In this document: positions 37,712-47,214 of the stretch, piece by piece
Numbering within the stretch: position 1 is the first letter of the stretch
How the letters are laid out: each line of letters begins with the position of its first letter
From: Distichodus sexfasciatus
Lineage: Eukaryota; Chordata; Actinopteri; Characiformes; Distichodontidae
Length of the DNA stretch: 64,000 nucleotides
Assembly: GCA_032718565.1 (NCBI GenBank)
Contig: JAVGVS010000299.1
Span: 248,001 to 312,000, forward strand
Direction: 5' to 3'
The notes under the pieces: model-generated
Told to the model about the DNA's origin: nothing
The model's input: the letters and a program-made list of their open reading frames with translations, nothing else
Database searches by the model: none
Program-made: the position numbers and the translations under genes

Positions 37712-38366
37712 GTGCATGTATTACTATCTTTGTGAGGTTCTCCATAGACTCCCATAATGACTAAAGTAAATCATTTTACACCTACACGTAATCCTAATCC
37801 TAACCCTAACCTTAACCTCAGTAACCAAAAGCACATCTTTTACCTCTTTTAGTTTCTCAAATAAAACAAGCACATTTTCTATAAAGTCATTTTTCCTCAT
37901 GGGGACCTCTCAAATGTCCCCACAAAGCCCCAAAAAATCAGATAAAAGTGATTTTAGGGGACAAAAGGTCCCCACAATGCGATAAATACATGGACACACA
38001 CACACACACACACTACAGCGACTTCACTCAGGGAAAACATGCATTACAGGTCAAAATTTCCGGTGAAGAATTCCCACACAGTGGTGGAAGTAACGAATTA
38101 CAATTACCCACGTTACAGGAATCAAGTCGTTTTACTTTTTTTATGAGTATATTTTTAACACTGCAATTTTACTTGAACTTGAGTGCAAATGAAAATAACT
38201 AATATAATTCACTACTTTTTAAAAAGCATTTTGTTACTGCCTTTTGAATTAATATGCAAAGGTTTGATCTGCATTTCGTTATCCTGTGTTCATGTGATTG
38301 TTCGTTCCCACAGCACCCATATCGGTTTAGTGAGACGATTAAAAAAAAACTCACCAAACAAACTAA

Positions 38367-38413
<47 letters not shown>

Positions 38414-40473
38414 ATATTGGACTAGACAAATGACGCGGAATATCTATGCAATAAATATCAGCGTCTAAAAGTAACATACTCTAGAGCAGTTTTTGAGAAA
38501 AGTACTTTGTACTTTTACTTAATTACTTTTTAAATACCACTACTTTTACTTGTAGTAGAGTATTATTTCATCAATGTAACAGTACAAATATTCCAGTTCC
38601 ACCACTGTTCCCACATACATCAGTCTCCGTATCTGTACATAACGTCATACGCGTGGCTTTAAAGTTGAACGCAAGTTGGAGTAGTCCACTAGAGTCTGCA
38701 TATTACACGTAAATTTCGAGTGCGTTTTCACGTATGATTGGACGGTGCATGTTGGGTAATGTTGTTCTTGTGTACCATGAGGAAGACACTGGTGGGGATG
38801 AAGGCGCAACGCGGGTTGAAAGCTCCGGTTCCACAGGCGTAAAGGTGCGTTTTGTTATAATGCTGCAGCACACGCAGGAAGTTAGCACACTCCAACTGCA
38901 AACAGAAAAGAAAACATTTTAGGCCAGTGATTCCCAGACTTTTTGTTTCCTGCAGGGAACCCTTTTTGTTTGACGAGAATAAATTCATGCTCTTTTTGTC
39001 TCCTCATCCAATATTTTGAACACCATTTCTCCCCGTTTTCATTGCCTTATTTACGCCTGTCAACACTCCAGCCCGCTTTTTAAATGAGGCTCCTTAGCGT
39101 CGGTTTTCCAAATCTAGACACCGATAGCTCTGGAGGTATCAGTGAATTTTTGGACCAAACTTGAGCATATGACCAATGTGCGTTAGTTTCCAGATTGATT
39201 GAATGCCTCAATGCGTCAACGTTGCCAGCCTTACTGTCAACAGGTTTTTACCGGAGAGCTTCCTGAGAGAGAGAAAAAAAACTACAACTTGCACATTTGA
39301 TCAAATCGGAGCTGCAGATGTGAGACTACGACTCATAGTACATTTCCAAAGTCATTCATTTGTTTTGCTGCCATCCAACTTTGAAAAACACCGATTTCTG
39401 GCCAGATTCCTTCATTTACTTAAGGAATAACACGATTTTTGTAGTTGTGAGGCCATTTTTCTACATAAGGACACAGTCAGTCAAGTCAAAGTAAACTTTA
39501 TTGTCGTCTCTGCTATATACTGTACAGATACATAGAGAGACGAGACGACGAGACAATATAGTTCTCATAAGAAAAGAAAATGCTTTTGTAGGCTTTAATT
39601 TGAAAAGCTAAATGAGCCTAAATGCAAAATTGCTTTTGGTTATGGACGTTACCAAAAGGGTTATGTGTTTAAAGTACATTATTTGTAGTACTGTCCAAAA
39701 GTCTTGAGCCACCTATCATTTCATTACATTCCTTCGAAAATAAGACAAAAGCTACAGTGATTTTTTGCAACATGTGCAAACATACGTGTAAGAACTATTC
39801 CTCAAGATTACATTTTTAAAAACGCAGAAAAAAACACAATGTGTCTGTGTTATGATTTCACCTTTGGATCTTTCCCAGCCATCAAACAATCTTGGATCCG
39901 ATCTGAACTCGCTGGCCAGTGAATCTGAAACACAGCACACCAGATTGATTGCACATGATGGAGAGAGAGAATCCTGCACATAAACAGTCAACATGAATCA
40001 TGTTAATTGCCATTTACTTCATGTAAAATTGAGTTAAGATATAATTGAAGACTGGGCTGAAAGACCATGCCAAAAATTTCCCTCCATTCCCAGCCAACTT
40101 CCTTCATATATCCTTCAAATAACCATGTCTATTGCCACTTTCTTTAATGTTGACATTTTGGTGAGCCACCACATCCCAGTTTTTCCCCTTTCCAGTTCCC
40201 CCATTCCCTCCTTTAACCTTAAACGCTAAATTGAAGGTGTGGATTGCGGATTCTGTGGATTGCAAACTGTTATTAACGCCGCCATGTGTAGAACCCACAC
40301 AGCAGGTCAGAGAAAAAAACACTGAGCAAGCTGAGACCCAGCAGAGAGAAACAGTTCTTTCAGCTGGATGGAATGCAAACGAGTACACCATTAAAAACAA
40401 TTTTATTTTAAAAATATCTTAGAAAGTCACCTTTAAAATGACTGGTTAATAATATTTTGAAGCCAACAAACAC

Positions 40474-40515
<42 letters not shown>

Positions 40516-41652
40516 CAGAGACATGACTAAGAAGGCATAGTCACTTCTTTAAGATATAATCAGCAGAAATACTCACTTAGTCATGTAGGGTAAGGATGAA
40601 GACACACACACATACACAGTGTTAGTCATGTAAGCAGAAAGGGCAGGTCTGAAATGGCAGTTTGATAAGATTAAGTGTGTTCATGCTACTAGCTTCCTGA
40701 GCACATTTTCATATAGTGCAGTTGTGTGTGTGTGAAGATGCACCTGTATGTATGCATTTGAACAAGAAGTACTGTGCAGGATTGGTCCTGGTGTGTGGGT
40801 AATGCAATTTGGCAGGAGCAAAGTGACAGATCGGTGTGTGTGTGTGTGTGTGTGTGTGTCTGTGTGTGGGGAAACACACCTTGCGATGAGGGAGTGTAAT
40901 ATCATCCAGACTGGCTGACAGCAGGTAGTCCTTCATGCTGATGTAGAGACGGCGACCGTCTTCATCCGGCAACAGAGAGTTCAGATCCCCCGCAGTGAGA
41001 GACAGAGAAAACAGTCTCCCGCTGCTCACCAAGTCTGAGTAAGAGAGAAAGAGAGAGGTCTTATTAAACAGAATTGCAACTTGTTATATGTTTGGTCTTT
41101 GCTTTGCTTGTTAACATTTTGAGACAGGGACAAAGATGAAGATGTCTTGCTTCTTCTAGTCAAGAAATAATAGGACTGAATCAGATGAAAATAAATTGCC
41201 TCAACCTCACATACATACACCCCATGCTTCAGGAGGACTCAATTTGCCCAAATTGGTCTGAATAATGGAGGAGACAGGATGTGTGTGTGCTTGTATTTGT
41301 GTGTGCATGTGTGTTAATCAGAGACTGGTAAATATTCCATGGAATATTCCATCCTCACATAATACAATATCTATGTCCTCAAATGTGCCTTAAACCTTGG
41401 CAATCTTGATGTGATCTCTCTCTCACACACACACACACTTGAATCACCTCGGATTCAGAGAAAGGTGAGTTTAGGACGCCAGACAGTTTGACTGGCAAAA
41501 CCAGCTCCAAGCATTAAAGCAGTCTTGAGATTTACGGACACACAGGGTCACTGATGATGGAACGATAAAGAAATGAGTCCAAAAGACGTAAAGATTAGAT
41601 GAAGCGATAATGTAATAGAGAGGTGATAGACAGAAGGACTGGAGTTCAGGAA

Positions 41653-41683
<31 letters not shown>

Positions 41684-42974
41684 CATTCTCGTCTCAATCA
41701 GAACAGCTGCATCCACTCAAGACTATCCTGGGGTAGCCATGTTGTGGGTGTGTGGGTGGGGTCGGATGTGTGTATACAAAAAACCTTCTGAAGGATTATG
41801 GCTGGTATTCCACCTGTTTTCCTGCTGCACGTCTGTGAATGTGTGTGTGAGTGTGTGCATGCTCTTTTCAGTCTGTCTCATACAAAGCCTTAATGACTTG
41901 GTGGTCCAAAGACATGTAACCTCTGACCTCCAATTGCTTGATGATTGACCTTTTTAACCTTTTAAACTAAATCTGAGTCAGACACAATTCCCCATTCATT
42001 CATCCATCCATCTCTTAATCTACACACCCATTCATCTGTCGCTCTTTCTTTTTCCATGTGTTTGTTACATGATTTTTCGAGGGTGTGCTGGCAGTTTGCC
42101 ACACACACACACACACACACATATTCAAGGAAGCCAAAGAAAGATGGAACGCCACCAACATTCTGTGGCAGTTCCGTGGCTGAGCTGGCTGGCTGCGTGT
42201 CCGTCATCTTAGAGACAGCTGAGGATATATTTCATTGCTCTGTGTGTGTGTGTTGGTGTGTGTATGTGTGTGTGAACATTAGATTACCTTAGTCATGAGA
42301 GAGACTGATGTCAGAATATGCGATTAGGGCAAATGTGTGGCGTGTGACACTGCTAAGAACATTCCGACATCAGCAGTCATGCAGACTCCGTCTCTATCTC
42401 CCCCTTTCTTTCTTTCTCGTACTCAAAAGATGGTATGTAAGTGTATATACTATATATCCCCCCCCTTTAGTTTTACTCTCTATTAAAATCATATTTTATT
42501 TACAGTATAGATGTTCTTGTAACGCTGCTCATAAACAGTCTCTCTCTTGGTAGCTCGCTGGCACGCCCTCTCGCTCTCTCTCTCTTCTCCACTCACAGTA
42601 TATTTATAGTTCTGCACTGTAAGTGTAATATATAATATTGCCTAGTATAGGTATATTATATAGCTGATCAAGAAGGCAGGCTCTGTAGTGGGTGGGGAAC
42701 TAGATACTCTAGAGATGGTGGCTGAAAGAAGAACACCGTCCAGACTTCAGGCCATTATGGACAACACTGATTACCCACTCCACAGTGTGGTGACTGAGCT
42801 GGAAAGCACTTTCAGTCACAGTCTCATCAGTGTAAAGTGCTCCACTGAACGACACCGAAAATCCTTTCTTCCCACAGTAATCAGACTCTATAACTGCTCC
42901 TTCCGTCATTCTCCCTTACAATAATGTGCACAATAACTTTAACTACACTTTACAATAACTTCTATTAACATGTG

Positions 42975-43032
<58 letters not shown>

Positions 43033-43378
43033 GTGTAATATATTTTTTATGTGTGCCATCTCTATATATATGTGCAATACATTTACTCTTAATACATCTA
43101 CAATCTATATTCTATTTTTTTTTTAGCAATTGCTTTTCGTAGTTTCAGATTTTTACCATAGAGTGTACTTTTTGCTGCTAAACATAGTCTATTCTGTTCT
43201 ATTTATGGTACTAAAGTTTTATCTGAGTGTTTTTATTTTAGCTTTAACTATATTTTTCTGGGTACTTATTCTTTATTGTTCTGTCCTTGTGTGTCTTTTG
43301 TGAATTGTAAAAGTCAGATGCGAGCAATTTCCTTCAGGATAAATAAAGTTTTCTATCTCGATTTCTGATTAGCCTATA

Positions 43379-43476
<98 letters not shown>

Positions 43477-43526
43477 ATATGTATATGTATATATATGTAT
43501 ATACTTTTACTACATTGGACGTGAGA

Positions 43527-43569
<43 letters not shown>

Positions 43570-46500
43570 ACACAGTATATATACTGTATATAGCTGAACT
43601 AGTAAGAGAACTGCTTAGCACATCTCACGTCAAGTCTTGGTAAAGTATATATTTGTAAAATATGTATCGTATATATGTTTATGTGCATTTTAAGTGAGTG
43701 ATTATTTCTCATTGTGAACACACCACAACCAAATGTGACATTTATATTTGACCCATCTGTGAAGGAGCAGTGGTCAGTTTTATTTTTTCAGCACCTGTGG
43801 AGCAGTGCTTGAGGATGGTGCCTTGCCACTTGAGTACCTCAGTGGTACCTGTATCGGTCGAACCGCGACCTTCCGATCATGGGGCTAACTCCCTAACCGT
43901 TACGGTACCAACTGCCCGTATGTTGTTTATATATTATATAGTACTGTTTTAATCTCTTTTCCACCATTTATAGCTCTCTCTTTCTCAAAATTTGGTTTTA
44001 TTTATAGCAGTTGTAGTCCTGTGCTAACGAAACTGTTTCTCTCTCACTTGCTTATTCACTCTCTCTCCTCCAATCACTTTACAGCATAGTATATATGACC
44101 TATACTCAGTACTGTGCAAAAGTCTTAAGCCACTTCATTTCTTTGTATTTTATTTAGGAAATGAGATAACACGTACAGTGATTTATTGCAACATAAGCAA
44201 ACATATACTTAAACACTAATACTCAAAACTAAATTAAAATACAAGATCAAATGGGGTGGGCCAATACTTCTGCACAGTACTAAGTAGTGTGTTGGGGTAG
44301 TTGGTAGCACAAGGTCGCTGGCTCAAGTACTGAACCGGTAAAGATGCTACTGAGGTACTCATATGGAAGATACCATCCCCAAGAACTGCTCCCCGCCCAG
44401 TGCTCCTGGATCAAATGCAGAGATCACATTTCGTTGTGGTGTTTTCACAGTGACAAATAATTACTCACTTAACAATATATCTTTTATATATCAATATATA
44501 TTTAGCTTTGTCTCCAATGTGCTAAAGTGTGGATCAGCTTTAAAAACTCTTCATGTCCAGACGAGGCTTTATGGCACTGTGAGTTCTGTCTCCATAATGA
44601 TCCGGAAGTGGGACAAGCACGTCTGTTGGAGGGTGTGTATGGGTGTAAAAAGAGTAAGAATGTATAGGCTTTCATAGACGGTGTGTGTGTGCATGTGTTC
44701 TTTCTGAATGGGCAGCCCTGTCCGGAGCAGCGTTCCCCTGGGGAAGAGTTTCCCCGTCGCGCCGTAGAGGAGCGCTGAAAAATGGGACACACTTCCTGTG
44801 GAAATGGGGTTATCGCTTCCCCAATTACAGCCCAATTAGAGAGTGGAGGTCTGGAGAGTTGGGCTGAGAACACACACACACACATTTAGTCACCATACTT
44901 TTGGGGACACCCTATAGACATAATGATGAATGTAGCTAAATAACCTCATGCCTTGTCCCTAAATCTAATCCCAGCCGTAACCTCTGTAACACTGTTAGGG
45001 GTGCTATTTTTCATCCCAAAAAGTCGGTCTGTTCCCCAATTGGGGGTGCGGGGGAGATGTAGAGTCTGTAATTTGTCCTTACAATGAGTCTAGGTCAGAA
45101 ACACAGACACACGCACAAATATATATGCGTATGTTCGTGCACAAAAATGCTTCCACATAAATACGCGCATCAGCCATTGATACCACACACAACATCAAAC
45201 ATCACAACACACACACACACATACACACACTAAAGCTGATGTCTGGCATTTCTCAGACGTCTCTCATACACACCTATGCCCATACCTCACCATGACCTAC
45301 AGCCTTTCCTGAATATGAATATACATCATAATTATACCTGTCACACATGCTCTCTCTCTCTTTCAAACATATACACAAAGACGAATGCATACATAGTTTT
45401 ATAATTCTAGATATATTTAAACATTTCATTCTGTTTATAATTTAAATATTGTCTACATGCATTTTCTTTAAAATCAGGTCTCAGATCTCTGATCAAAAGG
45501 GCTTAATAAACACAGCAGCATTTATCACTTCATTCTGTTTTCATAAGAGGTCAAAGCAAAAGTGCGGCCTCATGTTTCTAAATGAATTTATTATCATCAT
45601 TAATCTCAGTGCAGAGCAGAGCCCCGCTGTGTTGCTTTTAGAAACAAACTTGCTGAATTGGCGCTAAACACTGGCAGGCTGGTGCACTCCCAACCGCTCT
45701 GTCATATACCAGTAAGGTGACCATCTGTTGAGGAGCACTGCAAAGTTTTTAAAGCATTATAGCCTGGCACACTGGTGAATAAAACACAAAACAAAACACC
45801 AGCCTAGCCCAGCAAAGCCAGTTGTAGCTGAACACTGACTTAAACCTCTCTAAAGCAACACTTTTGAGACCAGACATGCTTAAGATGGGTTTTGGGGCCG
45901 ATGTGTCTTAAGATAAGATATATTGTGAAGCCCTGACCAAAATCTATTAACGAGTTTAAAATCTACTCTGGTCTTTGCAGAAAAAGTGATGCCTTTTTAA
46001 AAGGTGACCAAAACTTCAACAACTGACCAATCAGAATTTATAACTGACAGGGCTGAGGCACAGAGAATACTATGCCATTATATTTGTGTTTAGTTATTAG
46101 CGCACATAAGAACTTTCGCAAGGCAGACCTGGTGTCCGTGTGCGCTCAAATCTGCCTAGAAGCGCACACTCTATACACTCTGTGCCCTCGCGCTCACATC
46201 TGCCTGCCCTTGCCCTCAGATCTATGGAACATCAAAGGTGTCACAATTTACCTTAAAGGCACATTACTTAGGTGCCACCTTTTATAGCGATTTTACAAAG
46301 TAAAAAGCAAGGTTTGACCACAAGTCACTAGAGCAGCGTTTTCAACAGCATGAAAATCACTGGTATATTACTGTAGTGTACTGTGAATAATGAATAAACA
46401 GCTTAAAAAAACTACAACATTAGTCAATTCCGTAACAATATAGGTGGATTGTGGCAATTTTTGACGTTCCTTATGAGTGTGCAGGCAGCATGTAGGCGCA

Positions 46501-47214
46501 CCGACACAAGAAAGTTCCACTGAAGTACTATATCGTGTACTAAATTTACTATATTTTGATGTATGTCATTAACGTGATTTGAGAATGTGGTCATATCGCA
46601 CAGCCCTAATGTGGCCTGTAGTTTTAAAGTTTGCATGTGCCTCATGGCAGAACGAAGTGTGTGTGTGACTTAACAATCATGGGCCAGTGTGTGGTTACTG
46701 CTAGAGTATGATAGAAGTAACTAAGATGTAACTAAGAGACTAACAACGTGAGTCTGTGCATATTTGTGGATGTGTGTGATTGTGTTTACAGCCAAATGTC
46801 ATTTATCAATTGGGAAATCCAGTGACAGCGATGGGGAATGTAGATGGCAACACACACACTCTTGAAGTGAGTAAGAGGGGGTCATTAAGTAGTTAAGTTC
46901 AAAATCTCTCTCTCTCTTTCCTGACCTTTTGCACATGCATATGCACAGACACACGCTTTCATATACACACACACAAATAGCAATAATACTAAAGGTTCCA
47001 TGCAGTACTAATGCCATTAAATCACTTTCATATCAGTTCATTGCCAGCAAAATCATATGATACATCATTTTTACGAGAGAGTATATTATATGTAAATATT
47101 GTGAGCAATCATACCTGTGTATGTAAACTGGAGTCTGGGTTGAGATGCTCTCCACTCTCCCGTTACAGTAGAAGCCAGCAGCCATGAAAAGACGATGCAT
47201 AAAATCCCCCTCAT
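27507..47214 (-). CDS. Class-3 semaphorin (secreted guidance ligand)
   Basis: Seventeen coding exons in transcript order: 47214-47115, 41034-40880, 39924-39862, 38877?-type block 38891-38772 region (see exon entry), 37152-37059, 36972-36853, 36678-36533, 36258-36144, 31258-31189, 30149-30005, 29710-29491, 29362-29277, 29173-29132, 28811-28657, 28441-28380, 28177-28035 and 27929-27507, giving 752 aa in phase. Class-3 semaphorins are secreted dimers that steer axons and vessels through neuropilin-plexin receptors. Domain order: signal peptide (about 1-19), sema domain (about 27-490, with ANFLRVLQHYNKTHLYACGT and YPRPGTCPS), PSI (CDLYGQECAECCLAQDPYC, from about 510), a furin-like R-N-T-R at 545-548, Ig domain (Cys588, Cys641), interchain Cys691 and a Lys/Arg-rich tail (from about 704). 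It resembles SEMA3B, SEMA3F and SEMA3G in different parts, so the paralogue is left open. Confidence 0.95.
28035..28441 (-). other. Semaphorin linker exon and first Ig-domain exon
   Basis: Exon 15 (28441-28380, 62 nt) encodes the short linker after PSI. The usual class-3 furin block K-R-R-x-R-R-Q-D is altered here to R-R-R-N-T-R-Q (543-549); an R-x-x-R minimum remains. Exon 16 (28177-28035, 143 nt) begins the Ig domain with NSTYLECLPKS. Introns are phase 2, phase 1 and phase 0 in turn, which matches the family. Confidence 0.9.
31742..32200. repeat. CA-associated interspersed repeat, copy 1
   Basis: The 32127-32190 part reads AGATAAAAGTGATTTTAGGG, then GACAAAAAGGTCCCCACAAT, GATAAATACATGGACACAC and a (CA)n. 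A nearly identical block is at 37938-38010. Related fragments with GACATAATGATGA, GTAGCTAAATAACC and GGTTAGGCTTAGGG words lie at 31630-31690, 33543-33610, 37720-37830 and 44902-44990. It lies in semaphorin introns. Confidence 0.65.
34450..34630 (-). mobile_element. tRNA-derived SINE, 5'-truncated
   Basis: Read on +, it shows GCACCACAACGAAATGTGAC, GAAGGAGCAGTGGCC, TTGTACCTTGCTCATGAATA and TACCTCAGTGG-like words of the 43695-43920 family. The tRNA head is mostly missing at the 34630 side, where another repeat begins. Confidence 0.7.
34668..35145. mobile_element. Fused hAT-like repeat remnants in a semaphorin intron
   Basis: The left part has repeated CCGATACCGAT-type words after GAGATGGGCCGATACC, a known fish hAT-like start. 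The right part (35030-35145) has GAATTATTCGAG and GGAACAATCGCTTCAGCTC, the end of another common fish element. These appear to be two partial elements side by side. Confidence 0.55.
35378..35396 (-). promoter_or_regulatory. ZNF143-type motif in a semaphorin intron
   Basis: On the minus strand the sequence reads AACTACATCTCCCAGCAGC, close to the ZNF143/SBS consensus ACTACAnnTCCCArnrTGC. The sequence nearby (35330-35470) is unique-looking and less repetitive than its surroundings. Function is inferred only. Confidence 0.4.
37620..37712. repeat. Compound (CA)n(CT)n(CA)n microsatellite
   Basis: About 24 CA units are followed by about 13 CT units and again CA units, within a semaphorin intron. 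A telomere-like run TAATCCTAATCCTAACCCTA with further AACC words follows at about 37789-37815. Confidence 0.85.
38079..38607. mobile_element. hAT miniature element with 8-bp target duplication
   Basis: The ends CAGTGGTGGAAGTAAC and CCAGTTCCACCACTG form the terminal inverted repeats. The flanks repeat TTCCCACA exactly at 38071-38078 and 38608-38615, the 8-bp size typical of hAT transposition. It is 529 bases with no transposase, and carries an (AATA)n tract at 38366-38414. It lies in a semaphorin intron. Confidence 0.9.
38768..38887 (-). other. Semaphorin coding exon 4 (120 nt)
   Basis: This gives the exon 4 position left approximate in the parent entry; the borders may be off by a few bases, as I located them by reading the 40-residue segment. 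It encodes LECANFLRVL through PTSVFLM, with acceptor TTTGCAG (reverse of CTGCAAA near 38894) and donor GTACAC after an ATG codon. It contains the family signature HLYACGTGAFNP. The standard length of this exon in SEMA3 genes, 120 nt, is kept. The donor reads ATG then GTACAC, a weak but valid GT site. Confidence 0.8.
39483..39560 (-). mobile_element. LINE 3' tail fragment
   Basis: AAGTAAACTTTATTGTCGTC followed by TGCTATATACTGTACAGA and GAGACGAGACGACGAGACAA is the reverse of a common fish LINE terminus. Only the tail is present. Confidence 0.6.
39690..39830. mobile_element. Miniature DNA element fragment (AGTACTGTGCAAAAG family)
   Basis: ACTGTCCAAAAGTCTTGAGC, then GTGATTTTTTGCAAC and GCAAACATACGTGTAAG, matches the better-preserved copy at 44108-44281 and another remnant at 49670-49830. 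It lies next to semaphorin exon 3. Confidence 0.55.
42680..43355 (+). mobile_element. Truncated LINE: ORF2 C-terminus and 3' tail
   Basis: The frame at 42715-42905 reads DYPLHSVVTELES, then TERHRKSFLPTVIRLYN, which is the C-terminal block (x-HPLH-..., K-SF-P-AI-LN) of fish non-LTR retrotransposon ORF2. After (TA)n, the tail with TTTATCTGAGTG, GTTCTGTCCTTG and GGATAAATAAAGTTTTCTAT follows. It is 5'-truncated and non-functional, and sits in semaphorin intron 1. Confidence 0.75.
42977..43565. repeat. Three long (TA)n tracts
   Basis: AT dinucleotide runs at about 42977-43031, 43380-43471 and 43532-43563 border and invade the LINE remnant. The longest is about 45 units. Confidence 0.9.
43695..43920 (-). 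mobile_element. tRNA-derived SINE, inverted copy
   Basis: Read on +: GAACACACCACAACC, AAATGTGAC, TGACCCATCTGTGAAGGAGC, GGTGCCTTGCC, CCTCAGTGGTACCTGTATCG, and the reversed tRNA head GATCATGGGGCTAACTCCCT. It is nearly full length. Confidence 0.8.
44108..44281. mobile_element. Miniature inverted-repeat element
   Basis: It starts AGTACTGTGCAAAAGTCTTA and ends CTTCTGCACAGTACT, giving 11-bp terminal repeats AGTACTGTGCA/TGCACAGTACT. It is 174 bases, non-coding, and related to 39690-39830 and 49670-49830. It lies directly left of a SINE. Confidence 0.75.
44285..44470 (+). mobile_element. tRNA-derived SINE, forward copy
   Basis: Head: GTTGGGGTAGTTGGTAGCAC and CGCTGGCTCAAGTACTG; body: GAACCGGTAAAGATGCTACT, GAACTGCTCCCC; end: GTGACAAATAATTACTCAC. 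Same family as 530-835, 23030-23260 and 43695-43920. Confidence 0.8.
44690..44870. promoter_or_regulatory. Unique GC-rich block in semaphorin intron 1, possible enhancer
   Basis: This repeat-free block is GC-balanced and unlike its CA/AT-rich surroundings. It has an ETS/RUNX-like CACTTCCTGTGG and homeobox-like CCAATTACAGCCCAATTAG within 50 bases (about 44789-44838). The large first intron of developmental guidance genes often holds enhancers; this is inference only. Confidence 0.3.

Noticed and set aside
37789..37815. Interstitial telomere repeat as a fusion scar
   Set aside because: Only a few imperfect CCTAAC units, part of a dispersed repeat family.
42688..42924. Stand-alone 78-codon gene
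   Set aside because: The peptide matches the C-terminal block of a LINE ORF2 and is followed by a LINE tail, so it is a truncated retrotransposon.
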